A stretch of DNA of 64,000 bases from Xiphydria camelus (GCA_963678675.1 OY783192.1:5900001-5964000); one strand, 5' to 3'. Counted from the first letter of the stretch, positions 21,976 to 34,471 are shown. A program made the numbers and translations. The notes: generated by a model not told the origin, from the sequence alone.

Positions 21976-22855
21976 TGACTTTGTAAATCCAATATCAGCA
22001 TTTTTTTCGTGTTTGAACTCGACGTAGGTAATTCAGTTTACCGCGATGATTCGACGCTTCTTTATTGTCGGAAAATCAAATTTTTCGACGAATTCTTCAA
22101 TTTTTCGAGGAAACGTGAACTATATTATCATCAATTAATCGTCAGAAAATTTTAATATCTACTTGACATTTAATTGCTAAGCTCGAAACGTCTTTTTGTA
22201 GATTTTCTTTTCAGCGAATATTTATTTTCAAACTTAATAATTAATTTCACGAAATTGGTACAGCAAAACATACTTCTTTTACGATACGTACCCGCGGGAC
22301 GTCGCCCGCGATGTCCTATTTACCCTCCACGGTTATACATAATTCTCGTACGTCTCGAAAGAATCACTCCTACGGCGTGTGCGCGGGATCAGAAAAGAAG
22401 CGTTTCCTCCTTGACAATTTTCCTCTTTCATCTTTCCTTCTCCAATCCCTTCCTCACTTTCCACGCAGGTCGAACCGAATCCTCCTTTCCCTCGCGAGAG
22501 CTTTCCTTCCCTCTCTCTCCCTCCCTCAGCACCAGAAGCGACGAAGACGTACGCTGCAGCTTAATACCACCGCGCTCGGCAATACTTTCGTACTCGAGGA
22601 GGAGTCCACCCTAAAGATTTGATCAGAAAAAAAAGATACGCGAGCGAAGTAGCGAAGGGAGGGTGGGCACCCCAGCCGCGCCGAAGGCACCCTCGCGCTC
22701 CGCACCCCACGGAGTATGAAAAAACTTCGCTACCCCTAACGATTTTTTTCTCAACCCCATCTCGACGCACACTAATTACGTTTTTAAGCGAAATTACTTG
22801 CGAGGCGCTGCTGCCAGCCCGGGTTACGGCGTCAGCGTCGGTGCGGGTAGGGTAG

Positions 22856-22932
22856 CGGTGGTGGTGGTGGTGGTGGTGGTGATGGTGGTGGTGGTGGCGG
22901 CGACGATGGCGCGGTAGTGGTGGTGCCGCTGC
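22856..22932. repeat. (GGT)n microsatellite
   Basis: More than fifteen GGT/GGC/GAT triplets stand in a row. No open frame with recognisable flanks includes them. Confidence 0.85.
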
Positions 22933-23984
22933 TGGGTGGCTCGCGAGGGGAATGAAATACCGTGGGGGTGCACTTTTTATGCGAGGGATAGGATCTCGAG
23001 AAAAGTACAGAACCGGAGCCAGGCGAGGCTCTCTCGCGCCCGCGTTCGGGATCTCTGATTACAAAATGTTAAATGGCATTGTCGGCGTCATTATTCATCC
23101 GAATTTTATTCTCTCCCGCGTAATTGGCCCGCGAGTCCCCGCGGGGAATGCGGAGCCGCGAGTCGGAATCGCAACACGGTCGTCGGATTCTGTCGGAAAA
23201 TTCGGGAAATCTGAGAGTCACAGTGCACGGACAGACCTTGTATTTCCGCTCAAACTTCTCCACGCGGTTTCTTCGTTCGCGCGCCACTTTGATTTTGCAT
23301 GCGGGGCACGAGTCTACCGCGTTCGCCGAACCCGTTCGATCTTACGTCACGCACGCACAAAAGGCGGATCCTTCTTTTTCTCCTTTTCGCGCTGAAACTA
23401 CCCCCGTGTACGAGGCAACGCCGCGGTGAGTATATCTATACGGATCTCACACGGCTCCGCGCGCGTTTCGCGCGACGCGATCTGCAGCGGGCCGTGGAAC
23501 GAAGTCGCGCGCATCTCATGAATAATTTCTTTCACCGGGGCGACGCGCGCGCGCGGCGCGACGAGGAGGTGGTCGTCGACGACGGAGCCTCTGGCACGCA
23601 GGCTGGCGCGGAGCAAGGGTGAGGGGGTTTGAGGGTGTGCAACCGGACCCAGGCGCTCGCTGCAAATCCCTGTAGATAAAAAGTCTGCACTCACCCTACG
23701 CTCGCGTCACCCCCGGCGATAGTAGTGACTCACCCGCGATCACCCAACCCATTTTTTTTTCAACCCCTCCGCGCCGTGGATCCGTGGGTCCGGGCGCGGA
23801 TAGAGAAGGGACGAATCCTTTCGCCCCCCTTTCTACCCCCCTGCAGCGCGCGTTCTCCTTGTAGTATCCAGGACTGAGCGCGCGGATCCTTCGTGTATCT
23901 ACCTCCCCATATACGCGCGTGTATTGGTATCGAGAAAAAGGGTTCGACGACCCCCTCCTTCCATCTATCCTTCTCGTATGTATG

Positions 23985-24013
23985 TACATATATATATATA
24001 TATATATATATGT
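23985..24013. repeat. (TA)n microsatellite
   Basis: A perfect alternating TA tract of about 25 bases between CATA and TGTATA. Confidence 0.85.
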
Positions 24014-24870
24014 ATAGCCGCGTATATCGACTCGAATTCGTGCCCTTTGATTTACGACCGGACTCTCGCTCCGTAATTTTCCGTAACTCGCGGAGAAATG
24101 GCCATTGACCCTCTCGCTGGTCCCCGGGATTTGGTCCGTGGAACGGCGAGTGATGTGCGATATATACATATATACAGGGGAAGGATTCCTTGGATAAGAA
24201 AGAATACGTGGGAGGAGCGAGAAAAGGGTTGCCCTGAAAGTTCGACTGTGACGCGCGACACGACTGCGTTCTCTCCTTCTTTCGCTACTTTCTTCCTATC
24301 CTCCTTCGTTTCGTTCAAGATTCTCTACATTTTGCATCCCTTCGTCCCGCGAGTTTGAATAGTTCCGGCTGTGTGCCGTCACCCCGTCCGACCTCCGTCT
24401 ACGAATCTCCCGCGCGATAATGGAAACGGGGGTGGACAGCGGGTTCGCCCGCGCTCTATCCGACGTTGGATCGCGGGGAATCTGCGGGAATTCGGATGTT
24501 TAACTTTGCCGCGAGTCGTGGCACTTTTCCGTGACCCGCCTTCACTCGGGGAACGACGCCGTTGCTCTGCCCACCTGGAGTTATTTTTTTTATGTCTCAT
24601 AGGTACGTTCGGACGAAAGTTATACGCAGCCTTCACGGGCTAGAATCGTTTCTCGTATAGATATATAAAATTCCGCGAGTCCTGGAATTCAGGTACAGGG
24701 ATTTAATTTACTTTTGCGACTCCAAGCACTTTTCCCTCGCCCTTGCTACTTCGAGAAATTATTTATTTTATCTCTACGACGATCGGTGAGAAGCTCCGCT
24801 ATATCAGCTTCCGGGGTTACGCGCTAAACGGAGAGCATCGAGAGCCGTTCGCGCGAGACCTTGTAATGCC

Positions 24871-25100
24871 ACACCGAGAAAAAAGGTTATTGATAGTCAA
24901 TAAATGTAGTTCCGAATACGACGGAATAAATATTTCATTGGGAGAAGAACATATATGTTAATTATTGAAATGTTTATTTAAATGAAACAGTGGCCTCAAA
25001 GGATTTAATTGTGTCAAATAAATATCGTTATGATTACCGAATATTTACTTGGTCCAACATTACGTTTATTTCGTCATATTTAAACAAATATTTTTTAACC
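24871..25100. mobile_element. Shared-terminus palindrome, degenerate right end
   Basis: It starts ACACCGAGAAAAAAGG and carries AATAAATATTTCATTGGGA and TTTATTTCGTCATATTTAAA. These place it in the same interior family as the inner element at 25576-25745. The right terminus is lost after TTTTTTAACC. Confidence 0.6.
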
Positions 25101-25458
25101 TTCTGTGGTCACCAAGGGTTCACTTTACCCAAGCTTCAATTTTGAAGCTGGCTGTTTCTTTTTTTTTACAATCATAACTAGATCCTTGTCAGATCTCGGA
25201 ATAAATACTTAGCTTCTTCTTGAAACTCATACTACGAATTTTCTTCTGCCTTTGGAAAGAATTATTTTTTAAACGTGCACTATATGGAACTACTTATTAC
25301 TTCAAAATACCATCTTTTATGAGTAATATTCGTAGACTTTATTAAGAAATCTCGAAAAATAAAGAAGTTATGACATTTTTATTGAAGCAGCTCATTCTTC
25401 ACGCATCTACATATTCACGAGCTTTTGAATATGTCATTTCATTCCTTACGTAAACACC

Positions 25459-25891
25459 CACGGAGAAAAAGAATTAGTTGGTTCTATTATACTACTAAAA
25501 ATTACTTGTAGGGTCGCAAGTAATAATTGATTTACATTAATGAAATTTTAATGCATCATTTAAATATCTCTTTTTTACATCGAGAAAACCGTTTATTAAT
25601 AGTTAATAAATATAATTTCAAATATGGCGAAATAAATATTTCGTTAAGACAAGAAATTTTAAAAATGTTTATTTTCTAACAAAATCTTTATTTCGCCATG
25701 TTCAAACCAACATTCGTTAACTATAAATAAATTGTTTTCTCTGTAAAATCGCATGGAATAGTTGTAGTACCTACACGATTACGAGGAAGAAATATCTAAT
25801 TAATATGAAAAAAGATCAAATTGATGTAAATAAATAATTACTTACAACGCCGCAAGTAATTTTTAGTAGATCCAACTAATTCTTTTTCTCA
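25459..25891. mobile_element. Outer shell palindrome with a second palindrome inside
   Basis: Outer ends are CACGGAGAAAAAGAATTAG and its complement. Arms share AGTTGGATCTACTAAAAATT and TCGCAAGTAAT. The shell matches 41748-42244, but the centres differ. An inner element occupies 25576-25745. Confidence 0.82.
25576..25745. mobile_element. Inner palindrome nested in 25459-25891
   Basis: Ends TACATCGAGAAAAC and TTTTCTCTGTA belong to the shared-terminus group. Arms pair ATGGCGAAATAAATATTT with a TTTATTTCGCCAT segment. It sits at the middle of the shell. Confidence 0.8.
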
Positions 25892-26640
25892 AAATGCAGT
25901 GATTAGGTTTTCTACAATATTCGAAGAATGTTCCATAATTTGTCGGTCTAAATTGGACGAATGTTGTTCATGTGGTCATTATTGAAAAATCGGTCGGGTC
26001 CATTTGACCTATGTGTGACCATCGCGGAATTGTACGGACAACAAATAAATTGTTCCTTCGATGAAGCCGCGGAGTTATACGTCCGCGGGTAAACTTTTCA
26101 CGGGGCTCTACCTGCGAGCATCGCGGGATCGAGAGGAATGTCTCGCCGTATAGATATACGCGGTCGTTTCGAAGCTGCCGAAAGGGTATCTCCCGAGATG
26201 TGTCGCGCGCAGGGACGGGGGATCGGGATCGTAAAAGGCACGCTCTGGTGTGCGTAATTGGGACGCGGCGGCACGCGCGACGGCAACCAGGAAACTGCGG
26301 TCGCTTCGCTCGGCGACAACGACGACGCCGACGCGGAATCGGCTAATGGAACTTTACTTTCACCTTCTCCACCTATTCTAGAATTTTCTCTTCTCTGCGT
26401 CGCGCGGCCTCTCCTCTTTATTATTCATGCGATTACAGTGCCCGCACATTTCCCCTCATTTCCGCGCGCGCTGTTCTATATACCCTTTTTTCCCGGGGCC
26501 AGAGACCGGCGGCGCAATTTTTACGGCCGCCTTTTTTATATTATAAGCCCTCCTCGCCCGGCGCTCCACGCGCTCAGGAAGCGGCGCAGTCCTCCTTCTC
26601 TTCCTTCCTTTTCTCCGGGTCTCACGCCTTCACCCTGGAC
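25892..26640. other. Intergenic, nothing recognised
   Basis: AT-rich to about 26050, then GC-rich. No repeats or gene-like frames stand out. Confidence 0.4.
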
Positions 26641-28060
26641 TACAGGGAGAAAAATGAAGTTGAAATGATGAGCACTTGATGCCTGAATTCTGACACTCTA
26701 TATGCCCTTTGTATGGTACTGCATATGCTACGTGTGGCATCGTACCCATACAGCACAGCAAGTTTACATAAATATCTGCAGGTATAGGTATTCCTCTGAG
26801 AGAATTACAATATTTCAGCATCATTGCGCAATGTTTCAACAATATTCAAATGTCCGCCCCTCTGCAATATTGCGTGTAACATCGCTGTAATATTGCATTG
26901 CAATATCTGCGCATATCCGCATAAAATATATAATAAATAACTACCTTTTGTATATTTCATGTTGTGCTTGAGGAGTTTCTACTTCTTGCTCTATCAACAC
27001 ACTTCTGTCGGCCAATTTCGGGCGAATTCGACGATTAAAATTTTTTTGGTTATTTCGAGGCACAATCCCGGGACTCTCTGCATATGAAGCTGGACTCTTT
27101 CCTGATGACTACTGGAACATAACATGCTAGCTTTGCTACGAAACGGGGATTTAAGCTACACAGCCGGTGATTCTATTACTATGTTTAAACAAATATTCAT
27201 TATACCATTTAAAACATTTAATAATATATATTATCAATGAAAATTAAAATTATAACTCCGAAAATTAATATTTTCCTATCATTATGAAGGTACTCTATTG
27301 CGTGGCTCTGCTCAGTTAGTGGTGAATTTTCATTTTATTCATATAAGTTATATTCAGTTATAAGGAAGGTACCTACTTGAAAAATTTCATTTTTAATATT
27401 GCAGAAACTTATCTGGAACATTATTTGTGCAATATTGCATTTTAAATATTGCGAACTATTGCTGAAATACTATAGATATGCAATATTGCAACTGTAATGT
27501 GATATCGATCTTTCTGCAATATTGTACCCGCAAATGTAATAAAGTAATATTGTTATAATACAATTGTTGTAATGTTCTGTGCTATGTGAGTAACGACAAC
27601 TGAAAACTATGAAAAATATTGCCATGCAGAATAGCATTTCATTCTCGGCGTATAGCAAGCTTTGACACAATATCGCTTATTTTCAGTTAATTTGGAAGGC
27701 TGTACTGCGATAAATGCCAATGGTTGTATTGTAAAAACTGCCATATGGCGGTAGTATAAAAAATGCCAATTAACTATATCACAAAGAATGTCAATGGCTG
27801 TACTGTAGAAAATGCCACAATGACTGTACTGCAAAATGCCAAATTATCTTAAAATATACCACATTAAATTAATGCTTGTTATAGCATATATGCAGACAAT
27901 TAAATACTATTCTTCAGGAATACAGAATTCCGCAGAAATACAGAATACAGAAATACATTCTGCAGGATACATTGCTGCATATCAATATTTTTCATAACTT
28001 TTAGTTGCCACTACACTGTCATACAAAGCGTACGTAGTGCTATACATTTTTCTCTGTGTA
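26641..28060. mobile_element. 1.4-kb shared-terminus element with internal repeats
   Basis: The left end is TACAGGGAGAAAAATG and the right end the complement of TACACAGAGAAAAATG. Both sub-terminal regions contain CTTTGTATG. The interior holds several copies of the self-complementary motif GCAATATTGC (26864, 27420, 27478 and others) and a degenerate tandem repeat at 27690-27840. No protein is evident. The long interior is old or composite. Confidence 0.6.
27690..27840. repeat. Degenerate tandem repeat, unit about 34 bases
   Basis: Four or five loose copies of AAATGCCAATGGCTGTACTG follow each other with diverged spacers. Confidence 0.6.
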
Positions 28061-28875
28061 CCTATCCACGATACCGCTCCTCGCTCGTGTTCCAAAGCAT
28101 ATTCCCTTCACCGTTACGTTTCATTCGCACTCTGCGTTCGTTCGCCCTTTCCGCCTTATTTCACACGCAAGACGCGGTTAAGGAGAAATTGTAATTTTAA
28201 TTTTTAATTCTTTTTTTGTCTTCCCTTTTCACCCCAGCTAGCGTCGACGCGTCGGGACGGACGCATATAATCGTTTTTCGCCAGAAGGCCCGCGTGGACG
28301 GGGGTGTGCACGCGCGCGGGCTGTAGCGCAAGGAACGACGCATAAATAGTTGACGAGAGGTATGGATTTTTTTTTTGGTAGGCGGTTGATTAATGTCGGG
28401 CGTATGCGCGCGATACCGCTTCTTCTCTTTCTCTCTCTCTCTCTCCCTCTCTACGTATTCCTAGGGTGGTCTCCGTTCTTCGCAGTCCCCGGCTCCGGGC
28501 ACGGTCGTCTGTGCACAATGTGCACGCTATCCTGGGGTGGCTACGGGTCGTACCTACCCCCGGAGCGGTGCCTAGGTAGATCTGTACGGGAAGGCTAGTT
28601 AAAGGGTTGATTAATATCGTCCCCGCGGCGGGAACGAGCTTCCGCTTGAAAAATGCGTTGTTCTTGTGGGGTGACGGGGCGGGGGAAGCGGAAAAAGCGA
28701 CGCTTTTTAGTCATTCGGAACGTCTCCGCGCGTGTTTCGCGCTGATCCCGTTATACTTTAAATGGGAGAAGCGTGCTTACGGGCCGTGCGGACGAATGCG
28801 GAGAATTTTGATAAGTTTGATAAACTTTGAAGTTCGACGCGTCCAGGTCGACTCGGGTTTGATGTGTTTCCTTCT
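28061..28875. other. Intergenic, nothing recognised
   Basis: GC-rich with a (CT)n patch at 28427-28452. Frames look compositional. Confidence 0.4.
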
Positions 28876-29060
28876 GGATAAATGTACCCGTACATTGTAT
28901 TGTATTTGCACCAGGTCTACGCGAGACGGTACATTTTATTTTCGATTTCTTGGTTGCCTTCCTCAGGCGCTCCAATAACGACTCCGTTTGCGTCCAATGA
29001 AAGGCAACCGCGAAATAAATTCTCCGCGAAGTGCAAAAAGTATCACACCTTGTATACAGA
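28876..29060. repeat. Palindromic repeat, copy 2 (GGTTGCCTTCC family)
   Basis: TTGGTTGCCTTCCTCAG pairs with AATGAAAGGCAACCGCGAAA. The right arm CTCCGCGAAGTGCAAAAAGT matches the copy at 18645-18830 in family consensus. Confidence 0.55.
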
Positions 29061-30470
29061 CTATTTTTCGAAATACAATTAGCCAGAGAGAGAGAGAAAG
29101 AATTCGAAATCGAAAATAATTTTTGCGAACAAGTTCACGCTCACGCCACTCCATTTACGGTCGGCTTCCTCAAAAAGTGGGTCGAAGATTCCTTCTACAG
29201 ACGTTTCAAAGCCGTCTAAAGAAGCTCGACGATGCTCGCTCTTTCAATTATGCGTTAACGAGAATTTCCCGGAATTCAGGGAGCTTAAGATACTCGAGAG
29301 GAAGAGAGGGAGAAAGAGAATCGTGTAATTTTGAGCGATGTCGCCCTCGAAATTTTTCTGCAAATATATTATATGCGTAGGTGTATCAACACGGATACCT
29401 ACGCATATAGCGACGCTACACTCTTCCTCTCTTCGGCGCCTCCCGCTCGCCTCTTTCTCCTCTCTTGCTCCAGTTCCCGCCAACGTTTCTGCGGCCCTCG
29501 CACATTGTTTAGCCCCGGTAAATTAATTTAGCAGCTCGCCTTCCAACCCCTCTACCTCCCCCGCCCTCCTCCCACCTCCACCTCCTCTTATTTCCTCCCA
29601 TCCTCCCACCGTCATTTTCCAACCGCCTACATCTTATCTTCCTCTCGTTTCACGGCTGGGCATTTTGAAAGAGAAGAGGAGAAGAGGAGAGAGAGCGCGC
29701 GCGAGAACAGTCTCCCGTTTCCCTCCTACGGGATCCCCCTCCCCGCCGGCTTCTCCACCCACGACAACCAAGTACGCGCGCGCGCGACCCCCTCGAAGTA
29801 TCTTGCGTAATTAAGCAACGCAGCGTAATGTATCCAGTGCGGCGGCCATATTGCCTCCCCCTTTGCTCCTTCCAGCCCCTTCTCCGCGCAGCGACGCGAA
29901 TCGAAGTAAGGAGGGTCGCAACGAGGGAAGATAGGGTAAAGAGAGCGAAGTAGCGCGGGGTGGGGGATGGTAGAGGCTGCCCCGGGTGGGAGGGTAATGA
30001 TATGCCAGGTTCCCGGCGCCGCGACGGCTCACCCGGTCTCTCGCAGACCTCCCGATCGGCACGACCAACGCGGGAGGCGGTTACCCCGACTTGTTTTTGT
30101 AACTTTCTTATATTTAATTCAAGCCGGCCTCGCGATGGATAATTATGCTCGAAAGTTTTCCTCGTATAAGACGGTGGAAAGAGCGCGCAGATATAGATAT
30201 ACGCCTTCGAGTACGCGACGCGGGCAATTTCGTAGACCACGTATACCTACCCCCTCGATACTGCCGTACTTTTGTCCGTGAAAAATGACGGAGTGGTACG
30301 GAAGATTGAGACTGAATTTTAATATCGAAAAATCGACTCGGGAAAGCTTTGGAGTCGGATCTTGAGAAAATAAAACTCGGGGAATAATTCTTCAGGAGTA
30401 CATGTAAACGCGTACAGTACTCGTTTTTTTATGAAGGACGCGCCTGATAAATGACGTATTCGTAGGTACG
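29061..30470. other. GC- and pyrimidine-rich intergenic sequence
   Basis: It includes a polypyrimidine stretch at 29530-29640 and a 13-bp perfect hairpin at 29370-29409. No gene is recognised. Confidence 0.4.
29370..29409. repeat. Short perfect hairpin
   Basis: TATATGCGTAGGT and its exact complement ACCTACGCATATA are separated by about 14 bases. It could be a decayed terminal repeat or a binding-site palindrome. Confidence 0.6.
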
Positions 30471-30625
30471 TATTGAGAAAAAAATGTAGTTGCCCCTATC
30501 AAACTGTTCGTGTTGAAGATTAAACTTCGTCAAATTAATCATTGTGCGTTTGGTTGGACTGCGCATATAGTTGAAATAATTCAATTTTTTCGTTTCATTC
30601 AATAAATTAAATTTTGTTTGTAATA

Positions 30626-30832
30626 GGTGTACAACTTTGCTTCCGCCGTTTTTCCGAAATTCAAGGCTTTATTGTAAAAAACTGGTTATACATTTATGAA
30701 TCAAAGTATTGTTCATCGCTGGCCTCTACTTTCTTCCTTTTTTCGGGCAGCGTACGAATCCCGCGTAGAAAAAATTGGCCATCTTTTGAAACGATTCACG
30801 AATTGAAAACGGCGGAAGCAAAGTTGTACACC
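30626..30832. mobile_element. Tc1/mariner-type MITE, TA target
   Basis: TA at 30624-30625 and 30833-30834 flanks a 207-bp element. Its ends GGTGTACAACTTTGCTTCCG and the exact complement extend as near-perfect repeats of about 27 bases. TA duplication is typical of Tc1/mariner MITEs. No transposase is present. Confidence 0.85.
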
Positions 30833-30998
30833 TAATATTATAGATATACATATGTATCTACCAATTCAACTTGACTGCTTTATTCAATTAATCCGAGTTG
30901 GTTTGTTTCAACAAAAATTTTCGTCAGACGAGCAGTGGAAGTAGTTTGTTGACTAAACTGGGGAAAAAATCGTTAGATTCAATCAAATTTTGATATTA

Positions 30999-31388
30999 GG
31001 GGTCGTCCATTAATTACGTGAGATCCGAAAGGGGAGGGGGGTGTTCGGCAAAAATCACGAAATATCACAAGGGGCGAGGGGGGGTGTAGTGAGAGATATT
31101 ACGTGTATTTATTTTTTCGTTGAACGCGCGATTTTTAAACAACCTTAATGTCTGGATATTTTTATCACGGTCCTTAATTTTCCAGAATTAAATTAGATTA
31201 TACTTACCTGTAATTAAAGATAATATTCTAAAACTTTTAAGATAATTTTTGTACTAACACAATAAGAAAATACACGTGATTTGGGGGGGGGGGGGTTAGT
31301 CTTATACCTCACCACGTATCACCAGGGGGAGGGGGGGGGGGCAAAAAAATGCTAAAAAGCATCACGTGATTAATTAATGGACGACCCC
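30999..31388. mobile_element. MITE with TTA target duplication
   Basis: TTA at 30996-30998 and 31389-31391 flanks ends GGGGTCGTCCATTAATTACG and its near complement. G-rich tracts (31031-31045, 31080-31083, 31280-31294, 31324-31340) lie inside. It is similar in form to 14225-15044. The 3-bp TWA-type duplication suggests PIF/Harbinger. Confidence 0.78.
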
Positions 31389-31562
31389 TTACGAGTGGCC
31401 AACTAAGTATATAGTTATTTGAACAAATATTTAGTCGAAGCAACCAAGTATCTAGTTACCTGAAATAAGTTTTAGTTACTTCAACTACATATTTGTTCAG
31501 ATTACTGTACATTTAGTTGACCGCCCCAGACAAGAGATTATGGTTGGCAAATCTTTTTCTCA

Positions 31563-31790
31563 GAAGGATAGACCGAGAGGAATCGGATTACAGGGCCAAT
31601 CGGATCGTAGATCCACATTTCTTAAATCGTGTTGAAAATGAGCGTTTCGAGATCGGTCGTATTATTTCGTTCCTTTCCAATGAACTAATACGAACAATTG
31701 AAATCGTCATTTCACCACGATTTAAGGATTATAAATCTATGATCGGATTCGCCCTGTGATCCGATTCGCCTCGATTTACCGTATATAGAG
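31563..31790. repeat. TAGACCGAGGCAAATCGGAT family, copy 1
   Basis: The left half TAGACCGAGAGGAATCGGAT..., CATTTCTTAAATCGTGTTGA pairs with the right half ending TGATCCGATTCGCCTCGATT. It is homologous to 49226-49430 across its length. Confidence 0.75.
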
Positions 31791-33232
31791 CGAAAGGATT
31801 AGCCCAACGGTCGAAGCTATTAATATTCGCTTTCGCGTGTAGATATATGTATGTTTTCGAACGAACTGCAGGAAATGAAATCAGAGATGATAATCTCTTG
31901 TAATTACCGCAGGACGGACGTTGAAACAAAAACTTGCACCTACAGTGTGTTATATGAGATAAGTATATCCCCCGGTATCGTTATCCATTACGCCGTCATA
32001 CGCACAACGCCGGTCTAATTAACCCGAGACTTCAAGTCGGCCTTAACGAGCGCGACGATACAAATCGCTGGCTCATGCTCGCCAAATTTATCTGAAAATC
32101 ATCGGGCGTACGACTTCACCATCAAATCGAGTTACATCTGTTCATCGTTCGATGCGCGCGAATAAATCATTCCCCTAATTCGTTTAGGCCGGTTTGCATG
32201 CCATTAATTACGCTAGAATAATGATCAGCACCGTTCCCCCGATTAATTGGATTCCGAGAGGCCACGCGCGCGTGCGCGCGCGGATTTTCTCGGAGGAATT
32301 CGGTTTGTTCGGCCTCCGGGAGTCACTTTGAAATTCTGCATTCGTTGGCATAAATGATAGTCGATTTCCTTCTCTTTGCCTTCTGCCTCGTTGATTCGCT
32401 TTGAGTAATGCGAAACGTAAATGGTGCACGGAGCGTCCTATTTCTCATATGCTCCTTTTTTATTTGAACTTCCGACAAGGCGCAAATTAGGCTTAATCAC
32501 ATCTGTGTGAATGTTTCTCGATTTTAATTAAGAAAATAACTTATTACACAGTAATTACCTACGTATATAAGCATTTGCATTATCAAATATCGACAATTTT
32601 TCGATTATCATACGCCGATTAATATTGCGTTAATAGTTTAAATGTAATTCTACAGTTTCACACTAACCTGGATTAATTGTTACGCGACATACACAAAGCA
32701 ATGTAGTTATACCCCAATTCTACTCGTGCCACCTACACATTTATTCAATAAAAAAAGCGACAATAATATCCCGCGATATCTACTTACACTTACATATACT
32801 AGCTTTAATGCACAATGAGGCTCTCTTAAATAAATTTCAGCCTCGTAGCGTGCCGGTAACGAAGACAGGGTATAAACGATGAGTCCGTGACTGATGTATA
32901 ACGATCCACGAAGACGAACGGTCGTCCGTTAATTCTGATGATCGAGAAAATAACAAAGTCTACCCGCTACCAATGTGGATACTTATTTATATACATTACG
33001 AGGCGTCGAATTTTCACTTCACGAGTTTCCACCTCCTCGCAGCTCTGCAACCTCGTGCGCGTCCCGTTTTTCACTTCAACCGCGTGGGAAAGATCAACGG
33101 CGCGAATTTATAAGGCGACCTATAGGCTTCGGTTCATCCTCTTTTCTCGCGGTAAGAAAAAAAGGGAAAAGTTCATCGCGACGAAGGATAAAGAAGGGAA
33201 GGAGATATGGGATAGAAAGGTTAATGGCTTCT
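31791..33232. other. Intergenic, nothing recognised
   Basis: Mixed composition. Frames are short. No repeat arms were found. Confidence 0.4.
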
Positions 33233-33823
33233 GCACGGAGAAAAAGGATTAGTAATGTGTTTACAGTGAATCCCAGTTACAGGGCTCCTCGACGTGAAAC
33301 ATTGAATTTTTTAACAGACACAGCGTACTTTTTACAGTTCGTTGTAGTATAAACCGGTAAACGCGCCGGACACGTATTAACGGGAGATTGGTAAACTGAT
33401 GTTACCACTTAGAAACACAGTTAAGTTTATACACTTAGAAAAACATTTATACGACCCCGTTTATTTTTAAACATTTAAATACGAACCCGCTAGAAAATGT
33501 ATTAGTCGCAAATGGCATTTTTCATATCAAAGAAAGAACTATTTGAATTAAATAAGTGTTCGAGTATATCGTAGAACGTTTATTAGCTTTAAACTTCCAT
33601 TTTTGCTCATTGTAAATAAATTCCTTATTCATCGCGAAGAAATGTTTCTACTATAGATTCGTATTCAAATAAACTTTTCTCCGGGTGTACTATTACTAAC
33701 TGTAAAAAGTACGCAATGGTCTGTTAAAAATTTCAATGTTTCATCTCGAGGGGCACTGTTACAGAAACAACTGTAAAGATTCGTGGATTTTTCTACGATT
33801 TTTTACACCTTTTTCTGCGTGTG
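33233..33823. mobile_element. Outer shell palindrome enclosing another element
   Basis: The ends GCACGGAGAAAAAGG and CCTTTTTCTGCGTGTGC are complementary apart from small changes. Arms share ACAGGGCTCCTCGA-like and AACAGAC...GCGTACTTTTTACAG segments. The shell interior is shared with 49453-49613. An inner palindrome sits at 33430-33689. Confidence 0.75.
33430..33689. mobile_element. Inner shared-terminus palindrome
   Basis: Ends TACACTTAGAAAAAC and TTTTCTCCGGGTGTA lie at the middle of the 33233-33823 shell. Interior AGAACGTTTATTAGC and TTGTAAATAAATTCC resemble 8718-8974. Confidence 0.7.
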
Positions 33824-34471
33824 CGCAAGGTGGTCGGTCGCCAGCGGAGATCGTCCTTGAACTTGAACAGTAGAGGCCTCGCACTGTATAGTCGTCGCAC
33901 GCACGCGGCTCGCGCGTACATATAAACGCTGCCCGCCGATACAATCGATATCATTGATTTTTTTTCCCGGTCGCGCAACGACTCGTTCGCCCGGTCGGTC
34001 GCTCCTCGACGCCGGGAAGCATATTTTCGGTTAGGACGTATAGATTGAATTTGTCCCCATCGTGCCGTCGCGCCCGGCGCTGAGGGGGTTCGCCTACAAA
34101 TATCGGACACATACGTTCGATTTATGCTCTCGCGACACGGCACCCCGCGTTATAATGCGGATGGGCGGTAGACGCCTCTACGAGCGCATACATATATCAG
34201 TCGCGGGATTGTATATACGCCGTGTGGACTAGTAGAGGGGGCGGCAACGCCGACTACCCTTTCACATAATTTCGGAGGCCGCGTTACGGTCGCGTTTATG
34301 GTCGAAGCGTTGCCTAAGTGGATGGAGCGGCAGGTTCAATCGTCCGGGGAGGCTTCTCTGTAGATTTTTTTTATTTTATGGGTTCGGTCATTTTCCTGGC
34401 AGGAGACGCGAGGGGTGTCTCCCCGACACGCGACTCGTTCCCGCTGAAGTATTAGGTATAGACGCGGCATT

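Larger units (their letters stand above)
21976..24870. other. GC-rich intergenic sequence with simple repeats
   Basis: CpG-rich unique DNA with a (GGT)n run at 22856-22932 and a (TA)n run at 23985-24013. Overlapping frames rich in Arg, Ser and Pro occur in all phases and look like composition effects. No gene is called. Confidence 0.4.
30472..31563. mobile_element. Candidate shared-terminus shell split by two later MITEs
   Basis: The left end is TATTGAGAAAAAAATG and the right end CTTTTTCTCAGA. The left interior (GAAGATTAAACTTCGTCAAA) and a right-half segment (GAGTTGGTTTGTTTCAACAA) match 57866-58640 in the Kr intron. Insertions at 30626-30832 and 30999-31388 interrupt it. The outer limits are tentative. 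Confidence 0.45.
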
